Shown: positions 7,401-14,644 of the stretch, piece after piece
Position numbering within the stretch: the first letter of the stretch is position 1
Layout: every line of letters begins with the position of its first letter
NCBI GenBank assembly: GCA_023388195.1
Contig: JAEWGR010000157.1
Location: forward strand, 1-18,428
DNA: 18,428 nt
From: Bacillota bacterium
Lineage (GTDB): Bacteria > Bacillota > Negativicutes > Sporomusales > Sporomusaceae
Direction: 5' to 3'
Position numbers and translations under genes: made by a program
The notes under the pieces: generated by a model
Seen by the model: only the letters and a program-made list of their open reading frames with translations
Told to the model about the DNA's origin: nothing
Database searches by the model: none

Positions 7401-9116
7401 TTAAGCCATAAACATTTTGATATCCTCTTCTGGATTGGTGATGCCGCCAATGCCAAAGGTCTCAACCAGAACCTTGGCTACATTCGGTGACAGAAAAGCA
7501 GGCAGCGTTGGTCCGAGATGAATGTTTTTTACACCCAGATATAATAGAGCGAGAAGGACAATGACGGCTTTTTGCTCATACCAGGCAATATTGTAGGATA
7601 TGGGCAGTTTATTAACATCATCCAGGCCAAATACCTCTTTAAGTTTCAAGGCAATGATTGCCAGGGAATACGAGTCATTGCATTGTCCGGCATCCAGAAC
7701 CCGGGGGATACCACCGATGTCACCAAGCGGCAGCTTGTTGTAGCGGTACTTGGCGCAGCCGGCAGTCAGAATGACCGTGTCCTGCGGCAGTGCTTTGGCA
7801 AATTCGGCATAATAATCCCGGCTCTTCATGCGTCCGTCGCAACCGGCCATTACGAAGAAGCGTTTAATGGCACCACTCTTGACGGCATCCACTACTTTAT
7901 CAGCGAGAGCCAATACCTGATTGTGCGCAAAACCGCCGACAATCTCACCTTGCTCCAATTCTTGGGGCGGCGGGCACTGTTTCGCATGCGTTATAATGGC
8001 GGAAAAGTCTTTAGGCTTCCCATTCACCCGCTCGCCGATTTGCTTAAGGCCTTCGAAGCCTACCACGCCGGTTACATACACCCGGTCTTTGTAACTGGGC
8101 TTAGGCGGCACCAGGCAGTTGGTGGTCATCAGGATCGGGCCGTTGAAGGTTTCGAATTCTTTGTCCTGCAGCCACCAGGCATTGCCGTAGTTGCCGGCAA
8201 AATTGTCATATTTCTTAAAGGCCGGATAGTAATGCGCAGGCAGCATCTCACCGTGAGTATATACGTCAACGCCGGTGCCTCTGGTCTGTTCCAGCAGTTC
8301 TTCCAGGTCTTTTAGATCATGCCCGCTGATGAGAATAGCCGGGTTGTTTCGCACGCCAATGTTGACCTTGGTGATCTCCGGGTTGCCATAGGTGCTGGTA
8401 TTGGCTTTATCCAGCAAAGCCATCACATCGACGCCATATTTGCCGCATTCCATTACCAAAGCAACCAGCTCGTCGGCAGTTAAATTATCATTGGTCGTTG
8501 CAACAAGCGCTTTTTGCATAAAGGCAAAAATGGCATCATCCATATAGCCTAAGGTATAGGCATGCTCAGCATACGCAGCCATGCCTTTTACACCATATGT
8601 CAGCAATTCCCGCAGTGAACGGACATCTTCGTTCTCTGTTGCCAGAATGCCGACAGTAGCTGCCTTGTCGGCAAAGGTCGCCGCATCATCGGTAAACCAC
8701 AGGGTGCTGTCATGAGCAGTTGCTGCCGCCCCTTCACCTGAGAACCATTCAGATACTTTCCGCCAGATGGATTTCGTACTATTATCGGCAGCGTCTATTG
8801 CTACACCGGCTTTTACTAAAGCAGCTTTCACATCTTCACGCACGCGTAATGCGTGTTTAATGAGTGTAATAAAGTGCTCTTTATCAAAGTTAGCATTGGT
8901 AATGGTGGCAAAGAGGCCTTCCATGATGAACTTATCCGCGGCCGGGGTGGCAATACCTGCCTGGCGTGCTGCCAGCGTATATACGGAGATCCCTTTGATT
9001 GTGTAAATTAACAGATCCTGCAGATTGGCTACATCAGCCGTTTTACCACAGACACCACGCATGGTGCAGCCTGTTCCTTTAGCGGTCTCCTGACATTGAT
9101 AACAAAACATTGACAT
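7401..9116 (-). CDS. hcp: Hybrid cluster protein (hydroxylamine reductase / S-nitrosylase), class I
   Basis: 571 aa from the ATG at 9116, which has AAGGAGG 8 nt upstream; the open frame extends further 5' but without family sequence. The N-terminus MSMFCYQCQETAKGTGC carries Cys5, Cys8, Cys17 and Cys23 (C-x2-C-x8-C-x5-C), the cubane-cluster pattern of class I enzymes from strict anaerobes. Candidate hybrid-cluster ligands follow in order: ISGHDLKD (His), THGEMLPA (Glu), MTTNCLVPP, MAGCDGR, LTAGCAKYRYNK and LDAGQCNDSYS. Hcp is a cytoplasmic Fe-S-O protein that protects against nitrosative stress by reducing NO (and hydroxylamine in vitro). It appears monocistronic, with its own terminator and a CRP/FNR-type site upstream. 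No hcr reductase gene is adjacent. Confidence 0.97.
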   Translation of the reverse strand: MSMFCYQCQETAKGTGCTMRGVCGKTADVANLQDLLIYTIKGISVYTLAARQAGIATPAADKFIMEGLFATITNANFDKEHFITLIKHALRVREDVKAALVKAGVAIDAADNSTKSIWRKVSEWFSGEGAAATAHDSTLWFTDDAATFADKAATVGILATENEDVRSLRELLTYGVKGMAAYAEHAYTLGYMDDAIFAFMQKALVATTNDNLTADELVALVMECGKYGVDVMALLDKANTSTYGNPEITKVNIGVRNNPAILISGHDLKDLEELLEQTRGTGVDVYTHGEMLPAHYYPAFKKYDNFAGNYGNAWWLQDKEFETFNGPILMTTNCLVPPKPSYKDRVYVTGVVGFEGLKQIGERVNGKPKDFSAIITHAKQCPPPQELEQGEIVGGFAHNQVLALADKVVDAVKSGAIKRFFVMAGCDGRMKSRDYYAEFAKALPQDTVILTAGCAKYRYNKLPLGDIGGIPRVLDAGQCNDSYSLAIIALKLKEVFGLDDVNKLPISYNIAWYEQKAVIVLLALLYLGVKNIHLGPTLPAFLSPNVAKVLVETFGIGGITNPEEDIKMFMA

Positions 9117-9223
9117 ATGTTTCTCCTCCTTAAATATATTACACATTAGAAATACGGTTGAACTAATTATAGCGAGAGGTAACTGTTCCAAATATAATCC
9201 GGTTACTGGTTTGCCCTGGAAGC

Positions 9224-9252
9224 TATACATCTTTTACTTGACTTAATTGTAA
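9224..9252 (-). promoter_or_regulatory. Candidate hcp promoter
   Basis: On the minus strand TTACAA (9252-9247) is followed after 17 bp by TGTATA (9229-9224). The boxes are imperfect. The pick is supported by the CRP/FNR-type palindrome centred roughly 60 bp upstream of the implied start site, a usual class I activator position. A TATAAT (9171-9166) closer to the gene is an alternative -10 box but lacks a good -35. Confidence 0.4.
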
Positions 9253-9272
9253 GCGCTGCCCCTGCGGGAAGC

Positions 9273-9288
9273 AGTGACATATATCACA
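9273..9288 (-). promoter_or_regulatory. CRP/FNR-family binding site upstream of hcp
   Basis: AGTGACATATATCACA, read on the minus strand as TGTGA-TATATG-TCACT, matches the TGTGA-N6-TCACA consensus of CRP/FNR-family regulators except for the last base. In many anaerobes hcp is controlled by the CRP/FNR-family nitrosative regulator HcpR, whose sites in some lineages have this shape. No regulator gene is in the window. Confidence 0.6.
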
Positions 9289-9315
9289 TATTTGAAAATT
9301 AACTTAGCATAACAA

Positions 9316-9398
9316 AACGAGATTTCTTTTCTTGGCCCCCAAGGCAGGGAGATATTCCCTGCCGGAATTATTGCGAACAAAAGAACAGCAATCTCGTT
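9316..9398. other. Three-way-junction-like inverted repeat structure
   Basis: AACGAGATT (9316-9324) pairs with AATCTCGTT (9390-9398), and TTCTTTT (9324-9330) with AAAAGAA (9379-9385). Inside lie two perfect hairpins, CTTGG-CCC-CCAAG (9331-9343) and GGCAGGGA-GATAT-TCCCTGCC (9343-9363). No gene or clear terminator explains it; it could be a small RNA or a mobile-element structure. The strand is undecided. Confidence 0.45.
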
Positions 9399-9449
9399 AA
9401 ACAGTCTATAAGAATTCTTTGCTGATGCGGTTAGCCAATCTTAGGTTAT

Positions 9450-9475
9450 AGAAAAAAGCAGCCCTACGGCTGCTT
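9450..9475 (-). terminator. Terminator of the ABC importer / ferredoxin / flavoprotein operon
   Basis: On the minus strand AAGCAGCC pairs with GGCTGCTT (loop of 4; 9456-9463 with 9468-9475) and is followed by a run of six T. It lies about 115 bp after the flavoprotein stop codon. Confidence 0.8.
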
Positions 9476-9567
9476 GAAGCGGTTCAACTGTCTTTTTTTG
9501 CTTGTGAAGGTCAGCTTCTTTAATAAGAGGACACCATGCTCATTTTTAATATTGGTGAACCGCTTAC
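9475..9567. mobile_element. Possible IS66-like terminal remnant or MITE-sized element
   Basis: AAGCGGTTCA (9477-9486) and TGAACCGCTT (9556-9565) are perfect inverted repeats about 89 bp apart from end to end. The right end, read inward on the minus strand, is GTAAGCGGTTCACC, resembling the GTAAGCG start common at IS66-family ends. No transposase remains and no 8-bp flanking duplication is visible, so the call is tentative. Confidence 0.3.
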
Positions 9568-9587
9568 ATTATGTGGACACTAACTTT

Positions 9588-11270
9588 TTATTTAATCTGC
9601 CCGCGCCAGCTTAGCTGCGGTTCCCCTTCAACCTCGGCAATGGTAAGAAACCTGCCGTTTAATAACGGATTGGTGAAGGTATAGTCGGACCGCTTGTGCA
9701 AGCCTCTTGTTTCCTTTCTTTCGCTGGCGGTAATACAGATCAGCCGGCCAATTTGCAGCAGATCAAAACATTCCAGTGCCCGCATCAGCTCATGGGCGGT
9801 TTTCACACCCAGCGTGTTCCTGGCTTTCTTCTCTAACTGGTCTAAGTAAAGCAAGGCGGTGGTGAGAAGTTTTTCTGAACGCACAAAGGTTACGCCGGCA
9901 TAGTCGTTCATAATTTGCTGAATGGCCGCATTCAGATCCTGCCAGGGCTCGCCTGCTTCACGGGCTAACAAAGCGCTGCAAAAAGCTGCTTTGGCGGCAA
10001 CAACCTCGTGATCAGCCAGCTCAGCCTGCGTTACTGTGCTGGTTTGGGCGTACCGGGCCGCGTTTTCGCCGGCGATACGTCCCATGACTGCGGCTCCGGA
10101 AATATCAGCGCGGAAGTTGCCGATTTCATCACCGGCCGCATATAAGCCGGTAACATTGGTAGCGGCCTGTTCATTAATTTCGATACCCCGGCCAATCAGG
10201 ATCGGCTCATATCTGGTAAACTCCACCTTGTGCCGTGTAAGGTCGATGCCCTCGTGCTCCATCGCATCCAGCAGGGAGGTGTCACCTTCGCATTCCAACC
10301 CCCACCGCATATATTCCAAATCCGCCGGCGAGGTCTCTGAGCAGTCCATATATACCGGGCCGGTGCCGTTTTGCATTTTATCTGTAAAAACAGAATGCCA
10401 TACGTCAGCGGTAATATCGCCCAGCTCCCGGGTGGGCTTGGTAACAAAGGGCCCTACCGGTTTTCCGTCCGGGTCATTGAGTATGCCGATCCAGGTTGCT
10501 TTGCCGCACCGTTCAAAATACTTCGGGCCGGCATGGGTATTGGGAATCTCCAGATTGATCAGCCGGGCACCGGCCCGGTAGGCGGCCGCCCGGCCGCCGC
10601 CGGCATTAGCCGGGCAATGAGCGGTGTTGAACAGTTTAGTCGGGGTAATAGAGGGATATAGCCGGCTGGTATTCCCGGTAGCGGAAATGATGGTTTTGGT
10701 GCGGAATAGTACCAGTGCAGGCTCGTCTGCGGCAATATCCAGGCCGATCGCACCTATGACCTTATTGGTATTATCGGTTAAGAACTCAATAACCGGGGTT
10801 TTGTTTACAATGCGGACACCCCGTTTGCGGGCTTCATCGGTAAGCACCTGTTTCTGGTTATACCCGTTATATTTTAAAAATATCCGTTTGCGGCCCGGAT
10901 AGGCATGGCCATTAAATTCCCACTCGCCATGGGGCTGCATATCAATGCCCCAGGCATGCCAATCCTGTACCACTTCAAAAGACCTCTCAGCAAATATTGT
11001 CTGGATTTTAGGATCGGCATTGCCGCCCACCAGGGACATATTATGCTCGACCAGATATTCTTCCACTGTACACTGATGATACTCCGGGATATAGCAGGTA
11101 AAATGGTCATTGCCTGTCGCCCCTGAGCCACTGCGTCTGGTGTCGCCTTTATCGGCAAGTACAACCGAAGCCCCCCCGTCGGCAGCAGCAATTGCGGCCA
11201 TTAAACCGGCAATACCGCCGCCAACTACCAGTACCTCGCTTTCTACTACGTTCTGCTTAATCTTAATCAT
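9588..11270 (-). CDS. AprA/fumarate-reductase-type flavoprotein, importer-linked
   Basis: 560 aa from the ATG at 11270, with GGAGG about 8 nt upstream. The open frame upstream of it is out of register with the overlapping ferredoxin gene and is not coding. The N-terminal Rossmann motif VLVVGGGIAGLMAA (GxGxxG at residues 17-22) binds FAD. TGLYAAGDEIGNF, then a Gly/Ala-rich GAAVMGRIAGENAARYA, is the second FAD contact typical of the succinate dehydrogenase/fumarate reductase/adenylylsulfate reductase superfamily. The size and the ferredoxin partner point to the AprA-like branch, but real AprA is larger (~640 aa) and I cannot confirm its AMP/sulfite-site residues. It overlaps the upstream ferredoxin gene by 8 bp, which indicates translational coupling and a complex. 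It probably takes electrons from, or gives them to, the ferredoxin while transforming the compound brought in by the importer. Confidence 0.85.
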   Translation of the reverse strand: MIKIKQNVVESEVLVVGGGIAGLMAAIAAADGGASVVLADKGDTRRSGSGATGNDHFTCYIPEYHQCTVEEYLVEHNMSLVGGNADPKIQTIFAERSFEVVQDWHAWGIDMQPHGEWEFNGHAYPGRKRIFLKYNGYNQKQVLTDEARKRGVRIVNKTPVIEFLTDNTNKVIGAIGLDIAADEPALVLFRTKTIISATGNTSRLYPSITPTKLFNTAHCPANAGGGRAAAYRAGARLINLEIPNTHAGPKYFERCGKATWIGILNDPDGKPVGPFVTKPTRELGDITADVWHSVFTDKMQNGTGPVYMDCSETSPADLEYMRWGLECEGDTSLLDAMEHEGIDLTRHKVEFTRYEPILIGRGIEINEQAATNVTGLYAAGDEIGNFRADISGAAVMGRIAGENAARYAQTSTVTQAELADHEVVAAKAAFCSALLAREAGEPWQDLNAAIQQIMNDYAGVTFVRSEKLLTTALLYLDQLEKKARNTLGVKTAHELMRALECFDLLQIGRLICITASERKETRGLHKRSDYTFTNPLLNGRFLTIAEVEGEPQLSWRGQIK

Positions 11271-11508
11271 GCTTCCGCCCTCCGTCCACAACAGCATCCC
11301 GATACAGTAAAGACATCGGCAAAGGCAGCCGCAGCGTGATTGCCTGGGCCGGGCAGTCCAGAACACAGGCGTTGCAATGCCAGCAGTCCTCTTTATACAA
11401 GGGGACTGGCACCGCCTGCTTCCGGCCTGGACCATAGACATCAAGCCCGCAAATCTCGGCGCATTTTCCGCATTTTATACATTTACCCGCATCAATAATT
11501 GGCGGCAT
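11263..11508 (-). CDS. Dicluster 2[4Fe-4S] ferredoxin, AprB-like core
   Basis: 81 aa. Two Cys motifs are visible: Cys10, 13, 16, 20 (CIKCGKCAEIC) and Cys42, 45, 48, 52-Pro (CWHCNACVLDCP). Each is C-x2-C-x2-C-x3-C, so it should carry two [4Fe-4S] clusters. The 21-residue linker and the Trp after Cys42 recall AprB of adenylylsulfate reductase, but the protein lacks AprB's C-terminal extension (AprB is ~150 aa). The ribosome binding site is weak. The stop overlaps the flavoprotein start by 8 bp and the gene begins 19 bp after the binding-protein gene. Likely role: electron-transfer subunit of the flavoprotein. It is cytoplasmic, with no signal peptide. Confidence 0.92.
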   Translation of the reverse strand: MPPIIDAGKCIKCGKCAEICGLDVYGPGRKQAVPVPLYKEDCWHCNACVLDCPAQAITLRLPLPMSLLYRDAVVDGGRKHD

Positions 11509-11527
11509 ATTCTCACATTCTTTCTGC

Positions 11528-12553
11528 TTATTTCTTTATGGCTTTGCTGGCTTCCTGGTAATAGCTGCTGTCAAGCCATTTATCCAGGTCAGGCTTCTCC
11601 CTGATCAATTCGTTGGCAAATAAGAAGTTGGCCACACCGGCAAAGGCTTTTTTGGCAGGTTCACCGGCAACCACGTTGAAGTTGATTTTTTTATCAGGGA
11701 ATAACAGGGTCAAGGCCTCCGGCGGGTAGCCCGATTTCTCCAGAATAGTAATGGCTTCCTCACTATTGGCTTTTGCATACTCGCCGGCCTGGATCAAGGC
11801 ACTCACCACAGCTGTAACCGCTTCTTTATTATCTTTGGCGTAGACACTGCGGGCGATAATGCCGTGACTGCCTTTCCATTCCGGGTTGTTAGCGCCCGAA
11901 AGCAGGATTACACCCTGCCCGGATTTAACAATTTGCGCTTCCTGCACCGCTGAAAGCACGGCGGCATCCACTGTTTTACTCAGGATAGCGGCGGCAGCAT
12001 CCTGGGATGTCATATTGACAAATTGGATATCGTTGATTGTCATATTATTGGCGGCCAGCATATCGGCCAGGGTTTTATGCATATAGGAACCCTTGAGGGT
12101 GGCGACCTTTTTCCCTTTTAAATCCTGGATCGACTTGGCGCCGCCATCCTTGGGCACCACCAGGGCGGCATCATTAAAGCCTACCTCGGCGGCGATTAAA
12201 ACTGTATCCACGCCGCTGCTTTTGGCGATGATAACAGGTACGTCACCGGAGGTTGCCATATCAATACTCCGGCCGGCAATTGCTTCATTAATTGCCGGAC
12301 CGGCACCCGTAAAGGGTACTGCCTCTAACCGGTAGCCTGCTTTTTCCAGTTCTGTCTTCAGAAATCCCTTTTCAATTGCAATAGCCAGGGCATCATTGGG
12401 AAAGGATTTGCCGCTGTCGACATACCCAATTTTCACTACTTTGTCAGCGGTTTTAGCCGCTTCGCCTGAGCCTGCCGGGCTTGATTTACCGGCGCAGCCA
12501 GCAACAAATACCCCTAAAACGAGTGAGGCTGCTAAAAATGTTTTCCATCTCAT
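11528..12553 (-). CDS. ABC importer substrate-binding lipoprotein, SsuA/TauA/NrtA family
   Basis: 341 aa from the ATG at 12553, with GGAGGG 7 nt upstream; the open frame extends further but without a signal sequence. Residues 1-20 form a lipoprotein signal peptide ending in the lipobox VAGC, so the mature protein should be lipid-anchored. KIGYVDSGKSFPNDALAIA opens the mature domain. VPFTGAGPAINEAIAGRSIDMATSGDVP is the ligand-pocket signature of aliphatic-sulfonate/taurine binding proteins. KSIQDLKGKKVATLKGSYMHKTLADML is also typical of the family. It delivers substrate to the permease and ATPase encoded just upstream. Substrate assignment to sulfonates is family-based; nitrate, thiamine-precursor or other oxoanion ligands occur in the same superfamily. 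Confidence 0.92.
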   Translation of the reverse strand: MRWKTFLAASLVLGVFVAGCAGKSSPAGSGEAAKTADKVVKIGYVDSGKSFPNDALAIAIEKGFLKTELEKAGYRLEAVPFTGAGPAINEAIAGRSIDMATSGDVPVIIAKSSGVDTVLIAAEVGFNDAALVVPKDGGAKSIQDLKGKKVATLKGSYMHKTLADMLAANNMTINDIQFVNMTSQDAAAAILSKTVDAAVLSAVQEAQIVKSGQGVILLSGANNPEWKGSHGIIARSVYAKDNKEAVTAVVSALIQAGEYAKANSEEAITILEKSGYPPEALTLLFPDKKINFNVVAGEPAKKAFAGVANFLFANELIREKPDLDKWLDSSYYQEASKAIKK

Positions 12554-12575
12554 AAAAATTCCCTCCATTTTTCTT

Positions 12576-13346
12576 TTACAGATAATACTCAGGATCACGT
12601 TTTTTCGAGTCAAAAAACTCTTTCATGATCTGTTCCTTAAGCAGGCTGAAATAATGGCCTGTTCTTTCCCGGGGCCGTTCCAGATCAACAGTAAAAATCT
12701 TCTTTATCGATGCGGGCCGGTTGGTATTAATGACAACACGATCCCCCAGATAGATCGCTTCATCAATATCATGGGTAACAAGAATCATCGTCGTTTTCTC
12801 TTTTTCCCAGATCCTCAGCACTTCATCTTGCATCTGAATCCTGGTTAGGGCATCTAAAGCGCCAAAGGGTTCATCTAACAGCAAAATGTCCGGTTTGTGA
12901 ACAAACGCCCGGGCGATTGCCGTCCTCTGGGCCATGCCGCCGGACAGCTGATGGGGGTAGGCTTTTTCAAAGCCGTTGAGGCCAACAAGCTCGATATGTT
13001 CACGCACCCTGCCCTGCTTTTCCTTGTCCTCCAGGCCGTATAAACCAAAGCCAATGTTCTCCTCCACTGTCATCCACGGCAGCAGGCGGTGATCCTGAAA
13101 AATCATGCCGCGATGCACTGCCGCTTTATCCAGTTCCTGATCGCCGCAAAGCACGGTTCCCACTGAATAGTCAACAAGTCCTGCCAGGATTTTCAGCAGC
13201 GTGCTTTTGCCGCAGCCGCTGTGCCCGACTATGCTGACAAACTCCCCTTCTTTAATATCCAGATTAATATGATCCAGCACTTGTACAGACTCAGCACCGA
13301 CCCGGAAGCTTTTACTCAGCCCGCTGATATGCAAATCATAGCTCAT
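12576..13346 (-). CDS. ABC importer ATPase, SsuB/TauB family
   Basis: 256 aa from the ATG at 13346, preceded by GGGAGGGG; a longer frame to 13385 has no family sequence. Walker A GHSGCGKST is at residues 41-49, followed by the Q-loop region (MIFQDHRLLPWMTVEENI), the signature LSGGMAQRTAIARA, Walker B ILLLDEPFGALD, and the switch histidine in LVTHDIDEAIYLGDRV. These are standard for nitrate/sulfonate/taurine importer ATPases. It would work at the cytoplasmic face with the permease encoded 13 bp upstream; the binding-protein gene follows after 22 bp. All key residues are present. Confidence 0.95.
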   Translation of the reverse strand: MSYDLHISGLSKSFRVGAESVQVLDHINLDIKEGEFVSIVGHSGCGKSTLLKILAGLVDYSVGTVLCGDQELDKAAVHRGMIFQDHRLLPWMTVEENIGFGLYGLEDKEKQGRVREHIELVGLNGFEKAYPHQLSGGMAQRTAIARAFVHKPDILLLDEPFGALDALTRIQMQDEVLRIWEKEKTTMILVTHDIDEAIYLGDRVVINTNRPASIKKIFTVDLERPRERTGHYFSLLKEQIMKEFFDSKKRDPEYYL

Positions 13347-13359
13347 TGCCCGCCCCTCC

Positions 13360-14163
13360 CTATGCTCTTTGCCATTTGAGCACATATTTTGCGAGTGCTT
13401 TAATGACGAAATCCATTAACCCGCCAATACAACCAATTAAAATCATATATACAATGACGACATCGGATTGCATCAGGTTGCGGGCGTCATTAATCCTGTA
13501 CCCTACACCGGCGGTGGCAGCAATCATTTCGGCCGCAACAATCGACATCCAGGCCGTGCTGGCTCCGAGCCGCAAGCCCACGAAGATGGACGATAAGGCC
13601 CCGGGCAGGTAAATGCGAAAAAGAATATCTCTTTTCCTGATCTTATACAGCTTGGCAAATTCCAGCAGCCCTTGCGGCACACCGGTAATCCCGTTCACCG
13701 TGTTTAACAGGACCGGGAAGAAGGAACCGGTAATGATCAAAATAACTTTTGAGGCATCGCCAATACCAAACCATAATATTAACAGCGGAATCCAGGCCAG
13801 AGGGGGGATTTGCCGCACCCCGTTAAGCACCGGATCAAACAGCCGCTTTACGCGGGGAAAGATGCCCATTAAAATCCCGGCAGTCAAACCTAACAGGCTG
13901 CCGCCAAGATAGCCCTGCAACACAATGGACAAGGAGGAAATCAGGTCCTTTGCCAGCAGCCCGTTTGCCAAACTCTTGGTAAATGCACCCCAGATCTTGG
14001 TTAGCGGCGGCATTAGAACAGGCGGGAACACACCGCTGCTGCTTAAATACCACCAGCCAATAATCAAGGCCAAAGGAACGATCGCATTATTAGCGATGTT
14101 AACCAGTCCGAACAACGTCAGGCTGCCGGAGAGCCTTTTTGGTTTCACTGTTTCTAAAGCCAC
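13360..14163 (-). CDS. ABC importer permease, SsuC/TauC family
   Basis: About 267 aa from a GTG at 14163, with AGGAG 8 nt upstream. The frame stays open to 14283 but that part overlaps the leader hairpins and is unlikely to be translated. About six hydrophobic segments are visible, from NAIVPLALIIGWWYLSSSG near the N-terminus to VVIVYMILIGCIGGLMDFVI near the end. The EAA-type coupling loop is ELAKLYKIRKRDILFRIYLPGALSSIFVGLRLG in outline (FAKLYKIRKRD followed by Gly-Leu-Arg-Leu-Gly). It is the first gene of the operon, downstream of a strong promoter and an attenuator-like hairpin. Together with the ATPase it forms the cytoplasmic-membrane pore of the importer. Confidence 0.93.
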   Translation of the reverse strand: MALETVKPKRLSGSLTLFGLVNIANNAIVPLALIIGWWYLSSSGVFPPVLMPPLTKIWGAFTKSLANGLLAKDLISSLSIVLQGYLGGSLLGLTAGILMGIFPRVKRLFDPVLNGVRQIPPLAWIPLLILWFGIGDASKVILIITGSFFPVLLNTVNGITGVPQGLLEFAKLYKIRKRDILFRIYLPGALSSIFVGLRLGASTAWMSIVAAEMIAATAGVGYRINDARNLMQSDVVIVYMILIGCIGGLMDFVIKALAKYVLKWQRA

Positions 14164-14187
14164 ATGCTTCACTCCTACTCTTGTGGA

Positions 14188-14208
14188 TTCTGCCAGGTAC
14201 TGGCAGAA
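14188..14208 (-). promoter_or_regulatory. Perfect inverted repeat just before the importer operon
   Basis: TTCTGCCAG (14188-14196) and CTGGCAGAA (14200-14208) form a perfect 9-bp stem with a 3-nt loop. It lies between the leader terminator and the ribosome binding site of the permease gene. It could be an RNA hairpin in the leader or a protein-binding operator. Confidence 0.6.
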
Positions 14209-14210
14209 AG

Positions 14211-14270
14211 AAAATAAAAAAAGCCGACAACCTAAACCACCATAAAAGGGGGTATTTAGGTCTTCAGCTT
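14211..14270 (-). terminator. Leader attenuator / terminator hairpin of the importer operon
   Basis: On the minus strand AAGC..GCTT, ACCTAAA..TTTAGGT and intervening G-U and Watson-Crick pairs make a stem of about 16 pairs (14253-14270 with 14221-14238), followed by seven T and a T-rich tract. It lies between the promoter and the first gene of the same strand. It must therefore be read through, or opened, for the operon to be expressed, a hallmark of attenuation. I do not recognise a known riboswitch or T-box in the leader. Confidence 0.7.
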
Positions 14271-14301
14271 TCTGATCAACCACAGATATTTAATTAGATA
14301 G

Positions 14302-14331
14302 ATTATAGCAATACTTGTAGGAAAATGTCAA
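14302..14331 (-). promoter_or_regulatory. Promoter of the importer / ferredoxin / flavoprotein operon
   Basis: On the minus strand TTGACA (14331-14326) and TATAAT (14307-14302) are both perfect consensus boxes, separated by 18 bp. The implied start near 14295 gives a leader of about 130 nt that contains two hairpins before the GTG start. Confidence 0.88.
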
Positions 14332-14560
14332 TAAGGTTTTACCAAACTGTGTTTGACTTGTGATAATGTGACCTGTAGACTATCGCGATAACCGGTCGCT
14401 ACGCACTGCTGCATCGTATCAGCTTATCCACTCATTTTGGCAATGTACTCTCTGGCATGTTTAATACTTTATGGTGGATCAACGGTCAGGAATCACATCA
14501 CTCATACTCGCAACCTGGAGAATTCGCAAACTCATCGAAGGGTTTCCTGCAAAGGCCGGT
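14332..14560. other. Intergenic region without recognisable gene
   Basis: About 230 bp between the importer promoter and the terminator of the TonB receptor gene. It contains the palindrome TATCGCGATA (14381-14390) and short open frames without ribosome binding sites or recognisable sequence. I see nothing else to support a feature. Confidence 0.4.
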
Positions 14561-14562
14561 AC

Positions 14563-14597
14563 GCAAAAAGGAGGATAGCTTTCGCTGATCCTCCCCG
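14563..14597 (-). terminator. Terminator of the TonB receptor gene
   Basis: On the minus strand GGAGGAT(c)AGC pairs with GCTATCCTCC around a GAAA tetraloop and is followed by TTTTT. It lies about 50 bp after the receptor stop codon. Confidence 0.88.
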
Positions 14598-14644
14598 CTT
14601 AAGGGTAATAAAAGAACTGTTGTCGTCAAAACGCAAGCCCTTTA

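Noticed and set aside
7572..8315. 247-aa plus-strand open frame
   Set aside because: It is antisense to hcp, whose cluster-ligand motifs are intact; it has no recognisable domain and no ribosome binding site.
10036..10581. 181-aa plus-strand open frame inside the flavoprotein gene
   Set aside because: It is antisense to a well-supported FAD protein and is a shadow of its GC-rich codons.
14164..14283. N-terminal extension of the permease to 14283
   Set aside because: The extra 40 codons are exactly the leader hairpins, including the terminator and U run. The GTG at 14163 has a proper Shine-Dalgarno, and the family sequence begins after it.
14176..14295. Known riboswitch (SAM, T-box, fluoride, preQ1, ZTP) in the importer leader
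   Set aside because: None of the conserved sequence blocks of these classes is visible; only a terminator stem and a second hairpin are seen.
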